Shown here piece after piece: positions 28,555 to 38,100 of a stretch of DNA of 64,000 nt. Made by a program: the position numbers and the translations under genes. Position 1 is the first letter of the stretch. Every line of letters begins with the position of its first letter. Source of the DNA: Chryseobacterium sp. JUb7 (lineage in GTDB: Bacteria > Bacteroidota > Bacteroidia > Flavobacteriales > Weeksellaceae); assembly GCF_024806495.1 (NCBI RefSeq), contig NZ_JANUFF010000008.1:124001-188000 (forward strand). The letters run 5' to 3'. The notes under the pieces are model-generated. The model saw only the letters and a list, made by a program, of their open reading frames with translations, made no database searches and was not told the origin of the DNA.

Positions 28555-30042
28555 TCAGTTATTTATAGGATATTTTACCTCACTATTCTCTTTTAATTCT
28601 AACTGAGGAATGTTATCAATTATTTTGAACATAAAACAATCAATCCATTTTTCACTCACGAGTTCTATATCTTCGCCGCTGATGATGTGTTTTTGAAAAA
28701 AGTAACTAATATCCTGATTCAGGTATTTAGCAACCAAATCCAGAAATATTTCATCAGAAAATTTTATCTTATTTTTGGTACAGTATACCAAAAGTTCACG
28801 CATTAGATTATCCAGAGATTTGGTATAATTGCTCTTTATCATAATCTGGTTATCCAGCCAGAAAGCAAAAATAGCCCCGAGCCGGTAGGGAATTTTTTCA
28901 ATATTTCTGTTTTTCCAGAAATCATCTTTGATTTTATAATTGGGAATATTTCTCGATGGATTTTTCCAGTGACCGGCAAGAATTTCAGTGTTGAATAGAG
29001 AAACCCATTCATCAAAGGAAATGTCTTTAATTCGCAATCTGTTTTTATAGGTATAATAGTCGGTAAAGCCTTCGCTGAACCAGTAATTCAGTTCTTCATT
29101 TTTATTCTGGATTTTATTACCGATCCAATCATGCATCAGCTCATGATGCAAAAGGTATAGATAAGAGTTTTTATTGTTAAACAGATTATTGGTTCCATGA
29201 ATCATAAACGCATTCTGAATGGCGGAACCTTTTGTGCTGTATCCTTTAAACAGCTCGTCATCTTGTGAAACAGTGGGAGTCATGATTACTGTAAAATAAT
29301 CCTGACTATAATCTTTCCAGAAATCCCTCTGAGACTGTATTGCTTTTTTCAGATTTGAAAACAGAAAATCATCTGTAAAGCCATTGTGCCATTGATCTCT
29401 GATGGCGAAATATATTTGCTTTTCATGAAATCTGAAGCCATAAATTCTATAATCTCCACCTACAAAAAGGGAATGATAAAAGCCTTGCCAGAGACTTGTC
29501 TTTATCCTCTGTTTTTTTATCTGAGTTCCAAAAGTATTATGAACTTTAAATTTTTCAGGAAAATTGACCCATTCAATAGAGATATCGATAGTTTCATTTT
29601 CCGGCATTTCTGTGAAGCTTTTAGGTACAATAAATAAGTTTTTACCCAAAACATGGAAGAAATTATTTTTTACCCTCGGACGGTTAAAAACATGATGGCT
29701 AGGTTCTGAAAAATCCTGCTTTATGTGATATATAAATGAGATTTTACCGCCTTTTTGCGGACGGATTTTGATTTCATCTTTTTCAGGATGGGTTTCGAAA
29801 GTATTTTGCGGATTGTCTTCCTGTTTTATAATGAGGCTTTTAAAAAGATTTTCTTCACCCCAATTGCTGTTGCTGTAATGAAAATAAGCGGTTTTTGCAG
29901 AATCAGGAACTGTGTATTCCACTTGTATTTTTAAACCATTTTCCTCAAGATTTTTGTCATAGAAAACTTTATAATTAATTTTATTCTGAGAAAATGAATA
30001 AAAGGGCAGCAGTATAAAGATAAAAAGAAATTTTTTGAACAT
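28555..30042 (-). CDS. M61-like gluzincin metallopeptidase, exported
   Basis: 495 residues with signal peptide 1-18 (MFKKFLFIFILLPFYSFS). The zinc site is complete: H300-E301-L-M-H304-D-W, then E324 in NYWFSEGFTDYYTY, the HExxH-(18+)-E spacing of M1/M61 gluzincins. The HDW and SEGFTxYY context fits M61 (glycyl aminopeptidase-like), and the N-terminal half is a beta-rich domain as in that family, but no PDZ domain follows. Likely a periplasmic or surface peptidase; substrate unknown. Convergent with the MocR gene (26-bp gap). Confidence 0.75.
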   Translation of the reverse strand: MFKKFLFIFILLPFYSFSQNKINYKVFYDKNLEENGLKIQVEYTVPDSAKTAYFHYSNSNWGEENLFKSLIIKQEDNPQNTFETHPEKDEIKIRPQKGGKISFIYHIKQDFSEPSHHVFNRPRVKNNFFHVLGKNLFIVPKSFTEMPENETIDISIEWVNFPEKFKVHNTFGTQIKKQRIKTSLWQGFYHSLFVGGDYRIYGFRFHEKQIYFAIRDQWHNGFTDDFLFSNLKKAIQSQRDFWKDYSQDYFTVIMTPTVSQDDELFKGYSTKGSAIQNAFMIHGTNNLFNNKNSYLYLLHHELMHDWIGNKIQNKNEELNYWFSEGFTDYYTYKNRLRIKDISFDEWVSLFNTEILAGHWKNPSRNIPNYKIKDDFWKNRNIEKIPYRLGAIFAFWLDNQIMIKSNYTKSLDNLMRELLVYCTKNKIKFSDEIFLDLVAKYLNQDISYFFQKHIISGEDIELVSEKWIDCFMFKIIDNIPQLELKENSEVKYPINN

Positions 30043-30226
30043 TTAATATATTGGTGAGCTATTAGTGATGATCAAATTTAATTAAAAGTAGCGTACAAAC
30101 AAGAGCTGTGGTAGGTTTTTTATCATTTCTTGAAAGCCAAAAATCACTTTTTTGTCCCAAAATTGATAAGGAAATGAAAATAAGCTTATAAATTTCAATA
30201 ATTATAGTAAAGTTTTTACATCAAAG

Positions 30227-30257
30227 TTGGCTGGAATCACCATAAAACCTATATTTG
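30227..30257 (+). promoter_or_regulatory. promoter of the histone H1-like gene (TTG-N20-TATATTTG)
   Basis: -33 TTG at 30227-30229, 20-bp spacer and exact -7 TATATTTG at 30250-30257, followed by CAGCC. The start site would be near 30264, about 14 nt before the ATG at 30278. This is the best textbook Bacteroidota promoter in the window. Confidence 0.75.
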
Positions 30258-30277
30258 CAGCCTAAATTTTAAAAATA

Positions 30278-30454
30278 ATGAAAGAACTAATTGAAAAAAT
30301 CAACGCGGAATTTGAAGCATTCGCAACTGAGGCAAACCAACAAGCAGAAAAAGGAAATAAAGCTGCTGGAACTAGAGCTCGTAAATCAGCTTTGGAATTG
30401 AGCAAGTTGTTCAAAGAATTCAGAAAAGTTTCTGTTGAAGAATCTAAAAAATAA
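30278..30454 (+). CDS. histone H1-like (Hc1-type) small basic protein
   Basis: 58 residues starting MKELIEKINAEFEAFATEAN and ending in a lysine-rich VSVEESKK. The middle, AEKGNKAAGTRARKSALELS, and the KLFKEFRKVS end match the short histone H1-like proteins common in Bacteroidota (Hc1/DUF-type nucleoid proteins with the GTRARKxxLEL core). Probably a DNA-binding, nucleoid-associated protein; DNA binding is inferred from family. It has its own near-consensus promoter (30227-30257) and terminator (30463). Confidence 0.85.
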   Translation: MKELIEKINAEFEAFATEANQQAEKGNKAAGTRARKSALELSKLFKEFRKVSVEESKK

Positions 30455-30462
30455 TGTATTTT

Positions 30463-30490
30463 AAACCGGTTACTTGTAGCCGGTTTTTTT
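30463..30490 (+). terminator. Rho-independent terminator of the H1-like gene
   Basis: 7-bp perfect stem AAACCGG (30463-30469) with CCGGTTT (30480-30486) and a following T-run. Confidence 0.8.
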
Positions 30491-30593
30491 ATTAAAATTT
30501 ATTTGGGGAGCTTTTATTTCTGATAATTTTTCTCTTTCATTCCTTTTAATTTTCCTTTAAATTCTATTATCTTTAAGCCAATCAATATACGTT

Positions 30594-32162
30594 ATGAAGA
30601 TAAATAGATTTTTTGCAATGCCTGCAGTAGTGCTGGCAACGCAATTTTCTTTAGCTCAGGGAACTTCGAACTCCCAAAATCAGCAAAATCCAATTATACA
30701 AAGTTTTGTAAATGAAGTTAATACCAATTCTCAGTTAGAGGATATGGCCTATGAACTTCTAGATGGAGTAGGTCCACGTTTAGTAGGAACTCCGGAAATG
30801 TTGGCTGCCAACGAATGGACAGCCGGTAAACTGCGTTCTTGGGGGATAGAAGCCAACTTACAGCAGTTTGGAACATGGAAAGGCTGGCAGCGGGGAATCA
30901 CACATGTAGATATGACGTATCCGAGAGTGAAATCTTTGTCAGCAACACAACTGGCATGGAGCCCGGCGACTAAAAAAGCAGTCGAGGCAGAAGTGGTAAT
31001 TCTTCCGAAAGTATCTTCCAAGGCTGAGTTTGATCAATGGCTGCCCTCTGCGAAAGGTAAAATTGTTCTGATTGCTCAATATCAGAAAATCGGTCGTTCG
31101 GATGAGCAGATCAAAGAATTTGCAACACCTGAACTTTATGAGAAACTTAAAAAAGAAAAAGAGCAGGCGACAAAAGATTTCCAGAATTATGTCAAAAATA
31201 TAGGGTACGATAATACAAGTCTCCCTGAAGCACTGGAAAAAGCAGGAGCTGCTGGAGTGGCAATTTCAAACTGGACGGGTATTATGGGAGCGAACAGAAT
31301 TTTCGGGGCCAAAACAAGCAAAATTCCGATGATTGATATCGATGTTGAAGATTACGGAATGTTGTACAGGATGGCTGAGAAAGGAGCAAAACCTAAAATT
31401 AAAGTAGAAACTCAGTCAAAAGCTCTTCCTGATGCCAAAACGTTTAACACCATCGGAATGATCAGAGGGAAAGAAAAACCAAACGAATATGTTGTGCTTT
31501 CTGCCCATCTTGATTCCTGGGATGGAGCTCAGGGAGCTACAGACAACGGAACGGGGGTTTTAACGATGCTTGAGACCATGAGAATCCTGAAAAAATATTA
31601 CCCGGATAACAAAAGGACAATTGTTGTTGGACTTTGGGGAAGTGAAGAACAGGGACTGAACGGTTCAAGAGGTTTTGTGGCAGATAATCCGGAAATCATT
31701 AAAGGAGTACAGGCTGTTTTTAATCAGGATAACGGAACCGGACGTGTAGTCAATATCAGCGGACAAGGATTTGTTAATGCCTATGATTACATCGGAAAGT
31801 GGCTGAATGCTGTTCCTAAAAACGTGAGAGACCAAATTAAAACAGATTTTCCGGGAATGCCTGGCGGCGGTGGTTCTGATCATGCTTCGTTTGTAGCAGC
31901 AGGAGTTCCGGGATTCTCTTTAAGTTCATTGAACTGGGGGTATTTCGGATACACGTGGCATACTACAAAAGATACGTATGATAAAATCGTTTTTGATGAG
32001 GTTAAAAATAATGTCATTCTTACCGCGGCTTTAGCCTATATGGCTTCTGAAGATCCCGAATTTACCAACAGGGAACGAAGAACAATGCCGGCTAATGATA
32101 AAGGAGAAGTGGCAAAATGGCCTGAAGTGAAACAATCTAGAAGAGATTCTAAAGGGTTTTAA
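30594..32162 (+). CDS. M28-family zinc aminopeptidase with PA domain, exported
   Basis: 522 residues, signal peptide 1-21 (…LATQFSLAQ). A PA-type insert lies around 130-275 (AGAAGVAISNWTG). The M28 catalytic domain has H305 in VVLSAHLDSWDGAQG, bridging aspartate D317 in GATDNGTGV, the catalytic/metal pair in VVGLWGSEEQGLNGSRGF, then NQDNGTGR and the final metal histidine in GGGSDHASF. All metal ligands are present. It probably trims peptides in the periplasm or outside the cell. Monocistronic; convergent with the RDD gene, whose stop codon lies inside the shared hairpin at 32173. Confidence 0.9.
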   Translation: MKINRFFAMPAVVLATQFSLAQGTSNSQNQQNPIIQSFVNEVNTNSQLEDMAYELLDGVGPRLVGTPEMLAANEWTAGKLRSWGIEANLQQFGTWKGWQRGITHVDMTYPRVKSLSATQLAWSPATKKAVEAEVVILPKVSSKAEFDQWLPSAKGKIVLIAQYQKIGRSDEQIKEFATPELYEKLKKEKEQATKDFQNYVKNIGYDNTSLPEALEKAGAAGVAISNWTGIMGANRIFGAKTSKIPMIDIDVEDYGMLYRMAEKGAKPKIKVETQSKALPDAKTFNTIGMIRGKEKPNEYVVLSAHLDSWDGAQGATDNGTGVLTMLETMRILKKYYPDNKRTIVVGLWGSEEQGLNGSRGFVADNPEIIKGVQAVFNQDNGTGRVVNISGQGFVNAYDYIGKWLNAVPKNVRDQIKTDFPGMPGGGGSDHASFVAAGVPGFSLSSLNWGYFGYTWHTTKDTYDKIVFDEVKNNVILTAALAYMASEDPEFTNRERRTMPANDKGEVAKWPEVKQSRRDSKGF

Positions 32163-32167
32163 ATAAA

Positions 32168-32206
32168 ATAATGAGCGGTTTAATCAATAAGCCGCTCGTT
32201 ATTTTT
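32168..32206 (+). terminator. terminator shared by convergent M28 and RDD genes
   Basis: Stem GAGCGG (32173-32178) with CCGCTC (32192-32197), extended inward by weaker pairs; followed by TTATTTTT on the plus strand. The hairpin overlaps the last codons of the RDD gene (stop at 32180-32182). Confidence 0.65.
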
Positions 32207-32758
32207 AGGTTGCTCTATGTCAAGTAAATTTCTGATTTCAGCAATTTTGCTTTCTTTTACAATATAAGTAACACAGATTTTATTATTGAGATGCATGCTG
32301 AAATTCATTTTTGTCCCGTTGCGGGTTCCCATAGCCATTGTTTTATACCTATATTCTGAAAAAACAGGAAAAAAATTGGCAAGGCATAAAAAATTTCGCC
32401 ATAAAGATTTCAAAAATCCCGGATAATTTCCTTCATCATCAATCACTTTCATTCGAAATACTTTCTTTCCCAGGGTAGTTCCAAAATAAAACTCAGTGAT
32501 TGCTCCTGAAATGATAACACATGGAATAGAAAAAAGAATACTGAAAATAAGAATCTGATTGAAGATAAAATGAAAAATTAAAGAAAATATAGCCAGGTCA
32601 ATCCATTTTGCAAATAATCTTTGGGTTTCACTATCTTTAAAACCAGGGTTATACGGCAAATGGTATTCGTAAGTATGATAGATTCTCTTTCCATACTCGT
32701 CAAAATCCAGAGTCGGTCTGTGAATGATTTTTCTTTCTTTAATTTCTGATATTTTCAA
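32180..32758 (-). CDS. RDD-family membrane protein
   Basis: 192 residues with two hydrophobic stretches (about 52-88). The RDD pattern is visible as RLFAKWIDLAIFSLIFHFIF and GTTLGKKVFRMKVIDDEGNY, the latter being the classic GxTxGKxxxxxxVxxxxG loop. Family function is unclear (small membrane proteins, possibly transport or assembly). It follows tex on the same strand with a 10-bp gap, so the two are co-transcribed. Confidence 0.75.
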   Translation of the reverse strand: MKISEIKERKIIHRPTLDFDEYGKRIYHTYEYHLPYNPGFKDSETQRLFAKWIDLAIFSLIFHFIFNQILIFSILFSIPCVIISGAITEFYFGTTLGKKVFRMKVIDDEGNYPGFLKSLWRNFLCLANFFPVFSEYRYKTMAMGTRNGTKMNFSMHLNNKICVTYIVKESKIAEIRNLLDIEQPKNNERLID

Positions 32759-32768
32759 GATAATTTTT

Positions 32769-34892
32769 TTAAAGAATCATACTCAGCTGCACTCTTTTTC
32801 TTGCTTCATCCACCTCAGTTACTCTCACCTGAACATGCTGATGTAATTTTACCACTTCATTGACATCGGATACAAAACCATCTTTCAACTGGGAAATGTG
32901 CACCAGTCCGCTTTCTTTTATTCCTAAATCAACAAAGCATCCGAAAGCTGTAATATTATTCACGATTCCCGGTAAAATCATTCCTGTTTTCAAGTCGGTG
33001 ATCTTTTTTACATTTGGATCAAATTCGAAAACTTTTGCTGCCTTTCGGGGATCTAAGCCAGGTTTTTCAAGTTCTTTTAAAATATCTCTGATGCTTAAAA
33101 TTCCAATATCTTCCGTAATATATTTTTCGGGATCTATCTGAGCTATTTTTTCTTTATTGGCGATCAGTTCATTGGTTTTTATGCCCAGGTCTTTAACCAT
33201 TTTTTCAATAATTCCATAGGCTTCAGGATGAACTGCTGAATTGTCCAATGGATTTTTGCTATTGGTGATTCTGATAAATGCTGCAGCCTGCTGAAAAGCC
33301 TTTTCACCAAGTCTCGGAACTTTTTTTAACTGTTTACGGTCTTCGAAAGCTCCGTTTTCAGCACGGTAATTAACAATGTTTTCAGCCATCTTTTCTCCGA
33401 TTCCGGAAACATAGCTTAATAATGATTTGCTTGCTGTGTTCAGGTTAATTCCCACAGAATTTACACATTTCATCACGGTGGAATCCAGCTCGTTTTTCAG
33501 CTGTGTCTGGTCAACATCATGCTGATACTGTCCGACTCCGATTGATTTGGCATCAATTTTAACCAATTCTGCCAGAGGATCAGCTAGTCTTCTTCCGATG
33601 GAAACGGCGCCACGAACAGTTACATCATAACTTGGGAATTCATCTCTTGCAATTTTGCTTGCAGAATATACCGAAGCTCCGGCTTCCGAAACCACAAAAA
33701 CCTGTAACGGCTTATCAAATGCAATTTTTTTAATAAAAAACTCAGTTTCACGACTCGCAGTTCCGTTTCCAATAGAAATAGCTTCTATGCTATATGCATT
33801 CACCATAGAACGGATTTTCTTCATGGCCATTCCCGATTCATTTTGTGGCGCATGAGGATAAATGGTTTCGTTGTGAAGTAAATCTCCTTTTTCATCGAGA
33901 CACACAATTTTACAACCGCTTTTATAGCCGGGATCGATGGCCAGAATTCTCTTTTCACCCAAAGGTGGAGCAAGCAGCAGCTGGCTTAAATTCTCGGAAA
34001 AGATTTCTATTGCTTTTTTATCTGCTTTTTCTTTGGCTTCCTGTAATGTTTCGTTTGAAATAGCAGGCTCCAATAATCTTTTGTAGCTGTCTTTTATAGC
34101 CAATGAAATCTGTTCTGCCGACTCATTATTTGATTTGATAATTGCATTTTCGATAAAGTCGATGGCTTCTTCTTTGCTGATGTCAATACTTGTTTTTACA
34201 AAGCCTTCAGCTTCAGCTCTCAACATCGCTAAAAGCCTGTGGGATGGAGTTCGGTTCAGGCTTTCTTCCCATTCAAAATACTGAGAGAATTTCTGAGCGG
34301 CTTCTTCCTCTTTTTTTGCTTTTACCACTTTTGAAGTTACGACGGCTTTTCTCTGGAACAAACGGCGAAGATTTTTTCTGACATACATATTTTCGTTGAC
34401 CCATTCTGCCATGATATCGCGTGCTCCCTGTAGTGCCTCTTCTTCACTGGGAACCTGATCATTCAGATATTTTGAGGCCAAAAACTGCATATCTTGAGCT
34501 TTCTGACTCATGATGATTTTGGCCAAAGGTTCCAATCCTTTTTCTTTTGCGGTGTCTGCTTTTGTTTTTCTTCGTTTTTTAAAAGGTAGATATAAATCTT
34601 CAAGCTCCTGAATATCGAAGCTTTCTTCAATTCTCTGTTTCAATTCGGGAGTTAAAGAATTTTGCTCTTCTATAGATTTTACAATAGATTCTTTTCTTTT
34701 TACAATGTCCTCAAACTGTTTGTTAAGCTTTGAAATCTGTTCGATCTGAATTTCATCCAAATTTCCGGTTCTATCTTTTCGGTAACGGGAAATAAAAGGA
34801 ATCGTACAGTCTTCAGAAAGTAATTCCAGCGTTGCCTGAATGCTTTTTTCAGATATATGGAGGGTTTGCTTGATATAGCTAATGGTGTTCAT
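32769..34892 (-). CDS. tex: Tex-family S1 RNA-binding protein
   Basis: 707-residue cytoplasmic nucleic-acid-binding protein conserved across bacteria and related to Spt6; implicated in transcription and translation fitness. Domain order fits: N-terminal helical region (CTIPFISRYRKDRTGNLDEI), YqgF/RNase-H-like domain (LAIDPGYKSGCKIVCLD, ISIGNGTASRETEFF), HhH pair (LNTASKSLLSYVSGIGEKMA), and a C-terminal S1 domain (GMILPGIVNNITAFGCFVDL, SGLVHISQL). Complete length for the family. Housekeeping gene upstream of the CRISPR locus, reading away from it. Confidence 0.95.
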   Translation of the reverse strand: MNTISYIKQTLHISEKSIQATLELLSEDCTIPFISRYRKDRTGNLDEIQIEQISKLNKQFEDIVKRKESIVKSIEEQNSLTPELKQRIEESFDIQELEDLYLPFKKRRKTKADTAKEKGLEPLAKIIMSQKAQDMQFLASKYLNDQVPSEEEALQGARDIMAEWVNENMYVRKNLRRLFQRKAVVTSKVVKAKKEEEAAQKFSQYFEWEESLNRTPSHRLLAMLRAEAEGFVKTSIDISKEEAIDFIENAIIKSNNESAEQISLAIKDSYKRLLEPAISNETLQEAKEKADKKAIEIFSENLSQLLLAPPLGEKRILAIDPGYKSGCKIVCLDEKGDLLHNETIYPHAPQNESGMAMKKIRSMVNAYSIEAISIGNGTASRETEFFIKKIAFDKPLQVFVVSEAGASVYSASKIARDEFPSYDVTVRGAVSIGRRLADPLAELVKIDAKSIGVGQYQHDVDQTQLKNELDSTVMKCVNSVGINLNTASKSLLSYVSGIGEKMAENIVNYRAENGAFEDRKQLKKVPRLGEKAFQQAAAFIRITNSKNPLDNSAVHPEAYGIIEKMVKDLGIKTNELIANKEKIAQIDPEKYITEDIGILSIRDILKELEKPGLDPRKAAKVFEFDPNVKKITDLKTGMILPGIVNNITAFGCFVDLGIKESGLVHISQLKDGFVSDVNEVVKLHQHVQVRVTEVDEARKRVQLSMIL

Positions 34893-35000
34893 TGAATTTT
34901 TTTGGAAGTGCTAAAATAGTGTTTTGAAATAAAAAAAAGATGAGTTGCCCCGCCTTAAATGTTTTGTACATTAATTTTTATCTGCTTAAAAAAAATTCAC

Positions 35001-35060
35001 GAAACATTTGGACATAAAAAAACCTCCTGATTATGGACAAGAGGTGACCCAAATGTTTTC
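35001..35060 (-). other. long inverted repeat spanning the tracrRNA terminator
   Basis: AAACATTTGG at 35002-35011 is complementary to CCAAATGTTT at 35049-35058, so it encloses the tracrRNA terminator hairpin. A read-through minus transcript could fold its 3' end back on the segment just after the nexus. A further AAATGTTTT copy lies at 34957-34965. Confidence 0.55.
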
Positions 35061-35092
35061 ACAACGGAATAATCCTTATTGTGAATTGCTTT
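35014..35092 (-). ncRNA. tracrRNA of the type II-C CRISPR-Cas9 system
   Basis: Minus-strand RNA divergent from cas9. Directly after a perfect -7 box it would begin around 35092 and read the anti-repeat GAAAGCAATTCACAA, complementary over 15 nt to the start of the crRNA repeat (TTGTGAATTGCTTTC). The nexus-like AAGGATTATTCCG follows, similar to the nexus of known tracrRNAs. The RNA ends with a hairpin (35022-35029 with 38-45 of the same block, one mismatch, 5-bp ACCTC/GAGGT base) and a run of six T (A-run 35016-35021). Length is about 79 nt. The pairing fixes the crRNA strand as minus. The exact 5' end is estimated from promoter position, not measured. Confidence 0.85.
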
Positions 35093-35098
35093 CGTTTT

Positions 35099-35106
35099 CA
35101 AAGATA
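35099..35106 (-). promoter_or_regulatory. -7 box TATCTTTG of the tracrRNA
   Basis: Exact TAnnTTTG on the minus strand (CAAAGATA on plus), ending 7 bp before the predicted tracrRNA start. No clear -33 TTG; TTTCG lies 17 bp upstream. The same octamer, with one change (TATCTTCG), recurs in every CRISPR repeat on the same strand. Confidence 0.65.
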
Positions 35107-35197
35107 GAAATTATTTTTTTATACGAAATAAGGGAAACCGTATTTTACATTATTTTTTTCTTTCTATTTTTAGAGTAATTTCAAAAAACGGATAATC

Positions 35198-38100
35198 ATG
35201 ATGAAAAATATTTTAGGATTAGATTTAGGAACGAATTCTATTGGCTGGGCATTAATACAGCAGGATTTTCAAAATAAGCAGGGTGTTATTCTAGGAATGG
35301 GAAGTAGAATTATCCCAATGTCTCAGGATATTCTGGGTGATTTTGGAAAAGGAAATTCTGTATCCCAGACTGCTGCAAGAACGGATTATAGAAGTGTAAG
35401 GAGGCTTCGTGAAAGATTTTTATTACGAAGAGAAAGACTTCACAGGATTTTAAATGTTTTAAATTTTCTTCCAGAACATTATGCTTCTCAAATAGATTTT
35501 GAAAAAAGATTTGGAAAGTTTAAGACTGAAACAGAGCCAAAGTTGGTTTATCATAATGGTGAATTTATTTTTAAAAAGCCTTTTCAAGAAATGATTTCCG
35601 ATTTTAAGAATCATCAGCCTCAGCTTTTAGAAAATGATAAAAAAATTCCTTATGATTGGACCATATATTATCTGCGTAAAAAAGCTTTAACTCAAAAAAT
35701 AGAGAAAGAAGAGTTGGCTTGGCTTATTTTGAATTTTAATCAAAAACGTGGTTATTATCAATTGCGTGGAGAAGAGGAAGAAGAGAACCCAAACAAATTA
35801 GTGGAATTTTATTCATTAAAAATTGTTAATGTTTTGGCAGATGAGCTTCAAAAAGGAAAATCTGATATTTGGTATTCTTTAATTTTAGAAAATGGTTGGA
35901 TCTACAGACGTTCCAGCAAAACGCCTTTATTTGATTGGAAAGATAAAATAAAAGACTTTATTGTAACTACTGATTTGAATGATGATGGAAGTATTAAAAT
36001 CGATAAGGAAGGAAATGAGAAAAGAAGTTTCCGTTCTCCAAGCGAGAATGATTGGACTCTTGTAAAGAAAAAAACAGAGCAGGAAGTTGAAAAATCTCAT
36101 AAAACGGTAGGAGCTTACATTTATGAAACGCTTCTTCAAAATCCGAAACAAAAAATCAAAGGAAAGCTGGTTCGTACCATTGAAAGAAAGTTTTATAAAG
36201 AGGAGTTAAAGCAAATCTTAGAAAAACAGAAAAAATTTCATTCTGAATTGCAGAATGATGATCTGTATATTGATTGTGTTCGTGAACTGTATCGAAATAA
36301 TGAAGCGCATCAATTAACCTTAAGCAAAAAAGATATTGTTCATCTTTTTATGGATGATATAATTTTCTATCAAAGGCCGTTGAGAAGTCAGAAATCCTCT
36401 ATTTCAAATTGTACTTTGGAATTTAGAAAATATAAGGATGAAAATGGGGTAGAGCATATTCAATATTTAAAAGCGATTCCAAAATCAAATCCTTATTATC
36501 AGGAATTTAGGATTTGGCAATGGATTTTTAATCTTAATATCTATAAAAAAGATAGTGATGAGAACGTTACCAAAGAATTTTTAGGCAGTACGAAAGATTT
36601 CGAAAATCTGTTTGAATTTTTAAATAACAGAAAAGATGTTGAGCAAAAGCAGTTAATCAAATTTCTTTTAGAGCAAAAAGATTTTAAAGGAAAATTTTTA
36701 AATGCTGAAGCTGAAAAATTCCGCTGGAATTTCATTGAAGATAAAAAATATCCTTGTAACGAAACCAAAACAATGATTTCATCAAGATTAGATAAAGTCG
36801 AAGGAATTTCTGATGAATTTCTGACGAGAGAAGTTGAGCAAAATATTTGGCATATTATCTATTCTGTAAATGATAAAATTGAATATGAAAAAGCATTAAA
36901 ATCTTTTGCCCATAAAAATAATCTGAATGAAAACTCTTTTTTTGAAGCTTTCAAAAAATTCCCACCGTTCAAAAGTGAATATGGTTCTTTCTCTGAAAAA
37001 GCTATTAAAAAAATACTGCCTTTGATGAGAATAGGAAGATATTGGAGTTATAAAGATATCATTCAAGATTCAAAAGAAAGGATTCAAAAAATTATTACCG
37101 GAGAATATGATGAAAATATCAAAGACAAAGTAAGAGACAAAGCAATACATTTCACGTCCGAAAATGATTTTCAAGGACTGCAATTGTGGTTGGCTCAATA
37201 TATTATTTATGGTAGACATTCAGAAGCATCCATGATTGGTAAATGGAATTCTGCTGATGATCTGGAAGAGTTTTTGAAAGGCTTTAAGCAACATTCTTTA
37301 CGTAATCCTATTGTGGAGCAAGTTATAACAGAAACACTTCGTGTTGTAAAAGATATTTGGCTTAAATATGGAAATGGTGCTAAAGATTTTTTCAATGAAA
37401 TTCATATTGAATTAGGAAGAGAAATGAAGCTTCCTGCCCAAGAAAGAGAAGACCTTACTCGCAAGATTTCTGAAAATGAAAATACCAATTTGCGTATCAA
37501 AGCTTTATTGGCTGAAATGATAAATGATGCTGCGGTAGAGAATGTTCGTCCATATTCTCCAATGCAACAGGAAATTTTGAAAATTTACGAAGATGGAATT
37601 TTAAAATCTGACATAGAAATTGAAGATGATATTCTTAAAATCAGCAAAACAGCTCAGCCTTCTCCATCAGACTTAAAAAGATATAAACTTTGGTTGGAAC
37701 AGAAATATAAGTCACCTTATACGGGGCAAATTATTCCGTTAAATAAATTATTTACACCAGAATATGAAATAGAACATATTATCCCTCAAAGCCGTTACTT
37801 TGATGATAGTTTCAGTAATAAAATCATTTGTGAATCCGCAGTAAATAAATTGAAGGACAATTATATTGGTCTTGAATTTATTAAAAAATTCGGAGGAACA
37901 ATTATAGAACGAGGAAATCAAAAACCTTTAGCTGTTTTAAAACAAGATGAATACGAAGATTTTATAAAAAAAACGTATGCTAATAATCGAGGCAAAAGAA
38001 ATAAACTCCTTTTGGAAGAAATTCCTGAAAAAATGATTGAGCGACAGTTGAATGATACCAGACATATAAGTAAATATATTTCCGGAGTACTTTCTAATAT

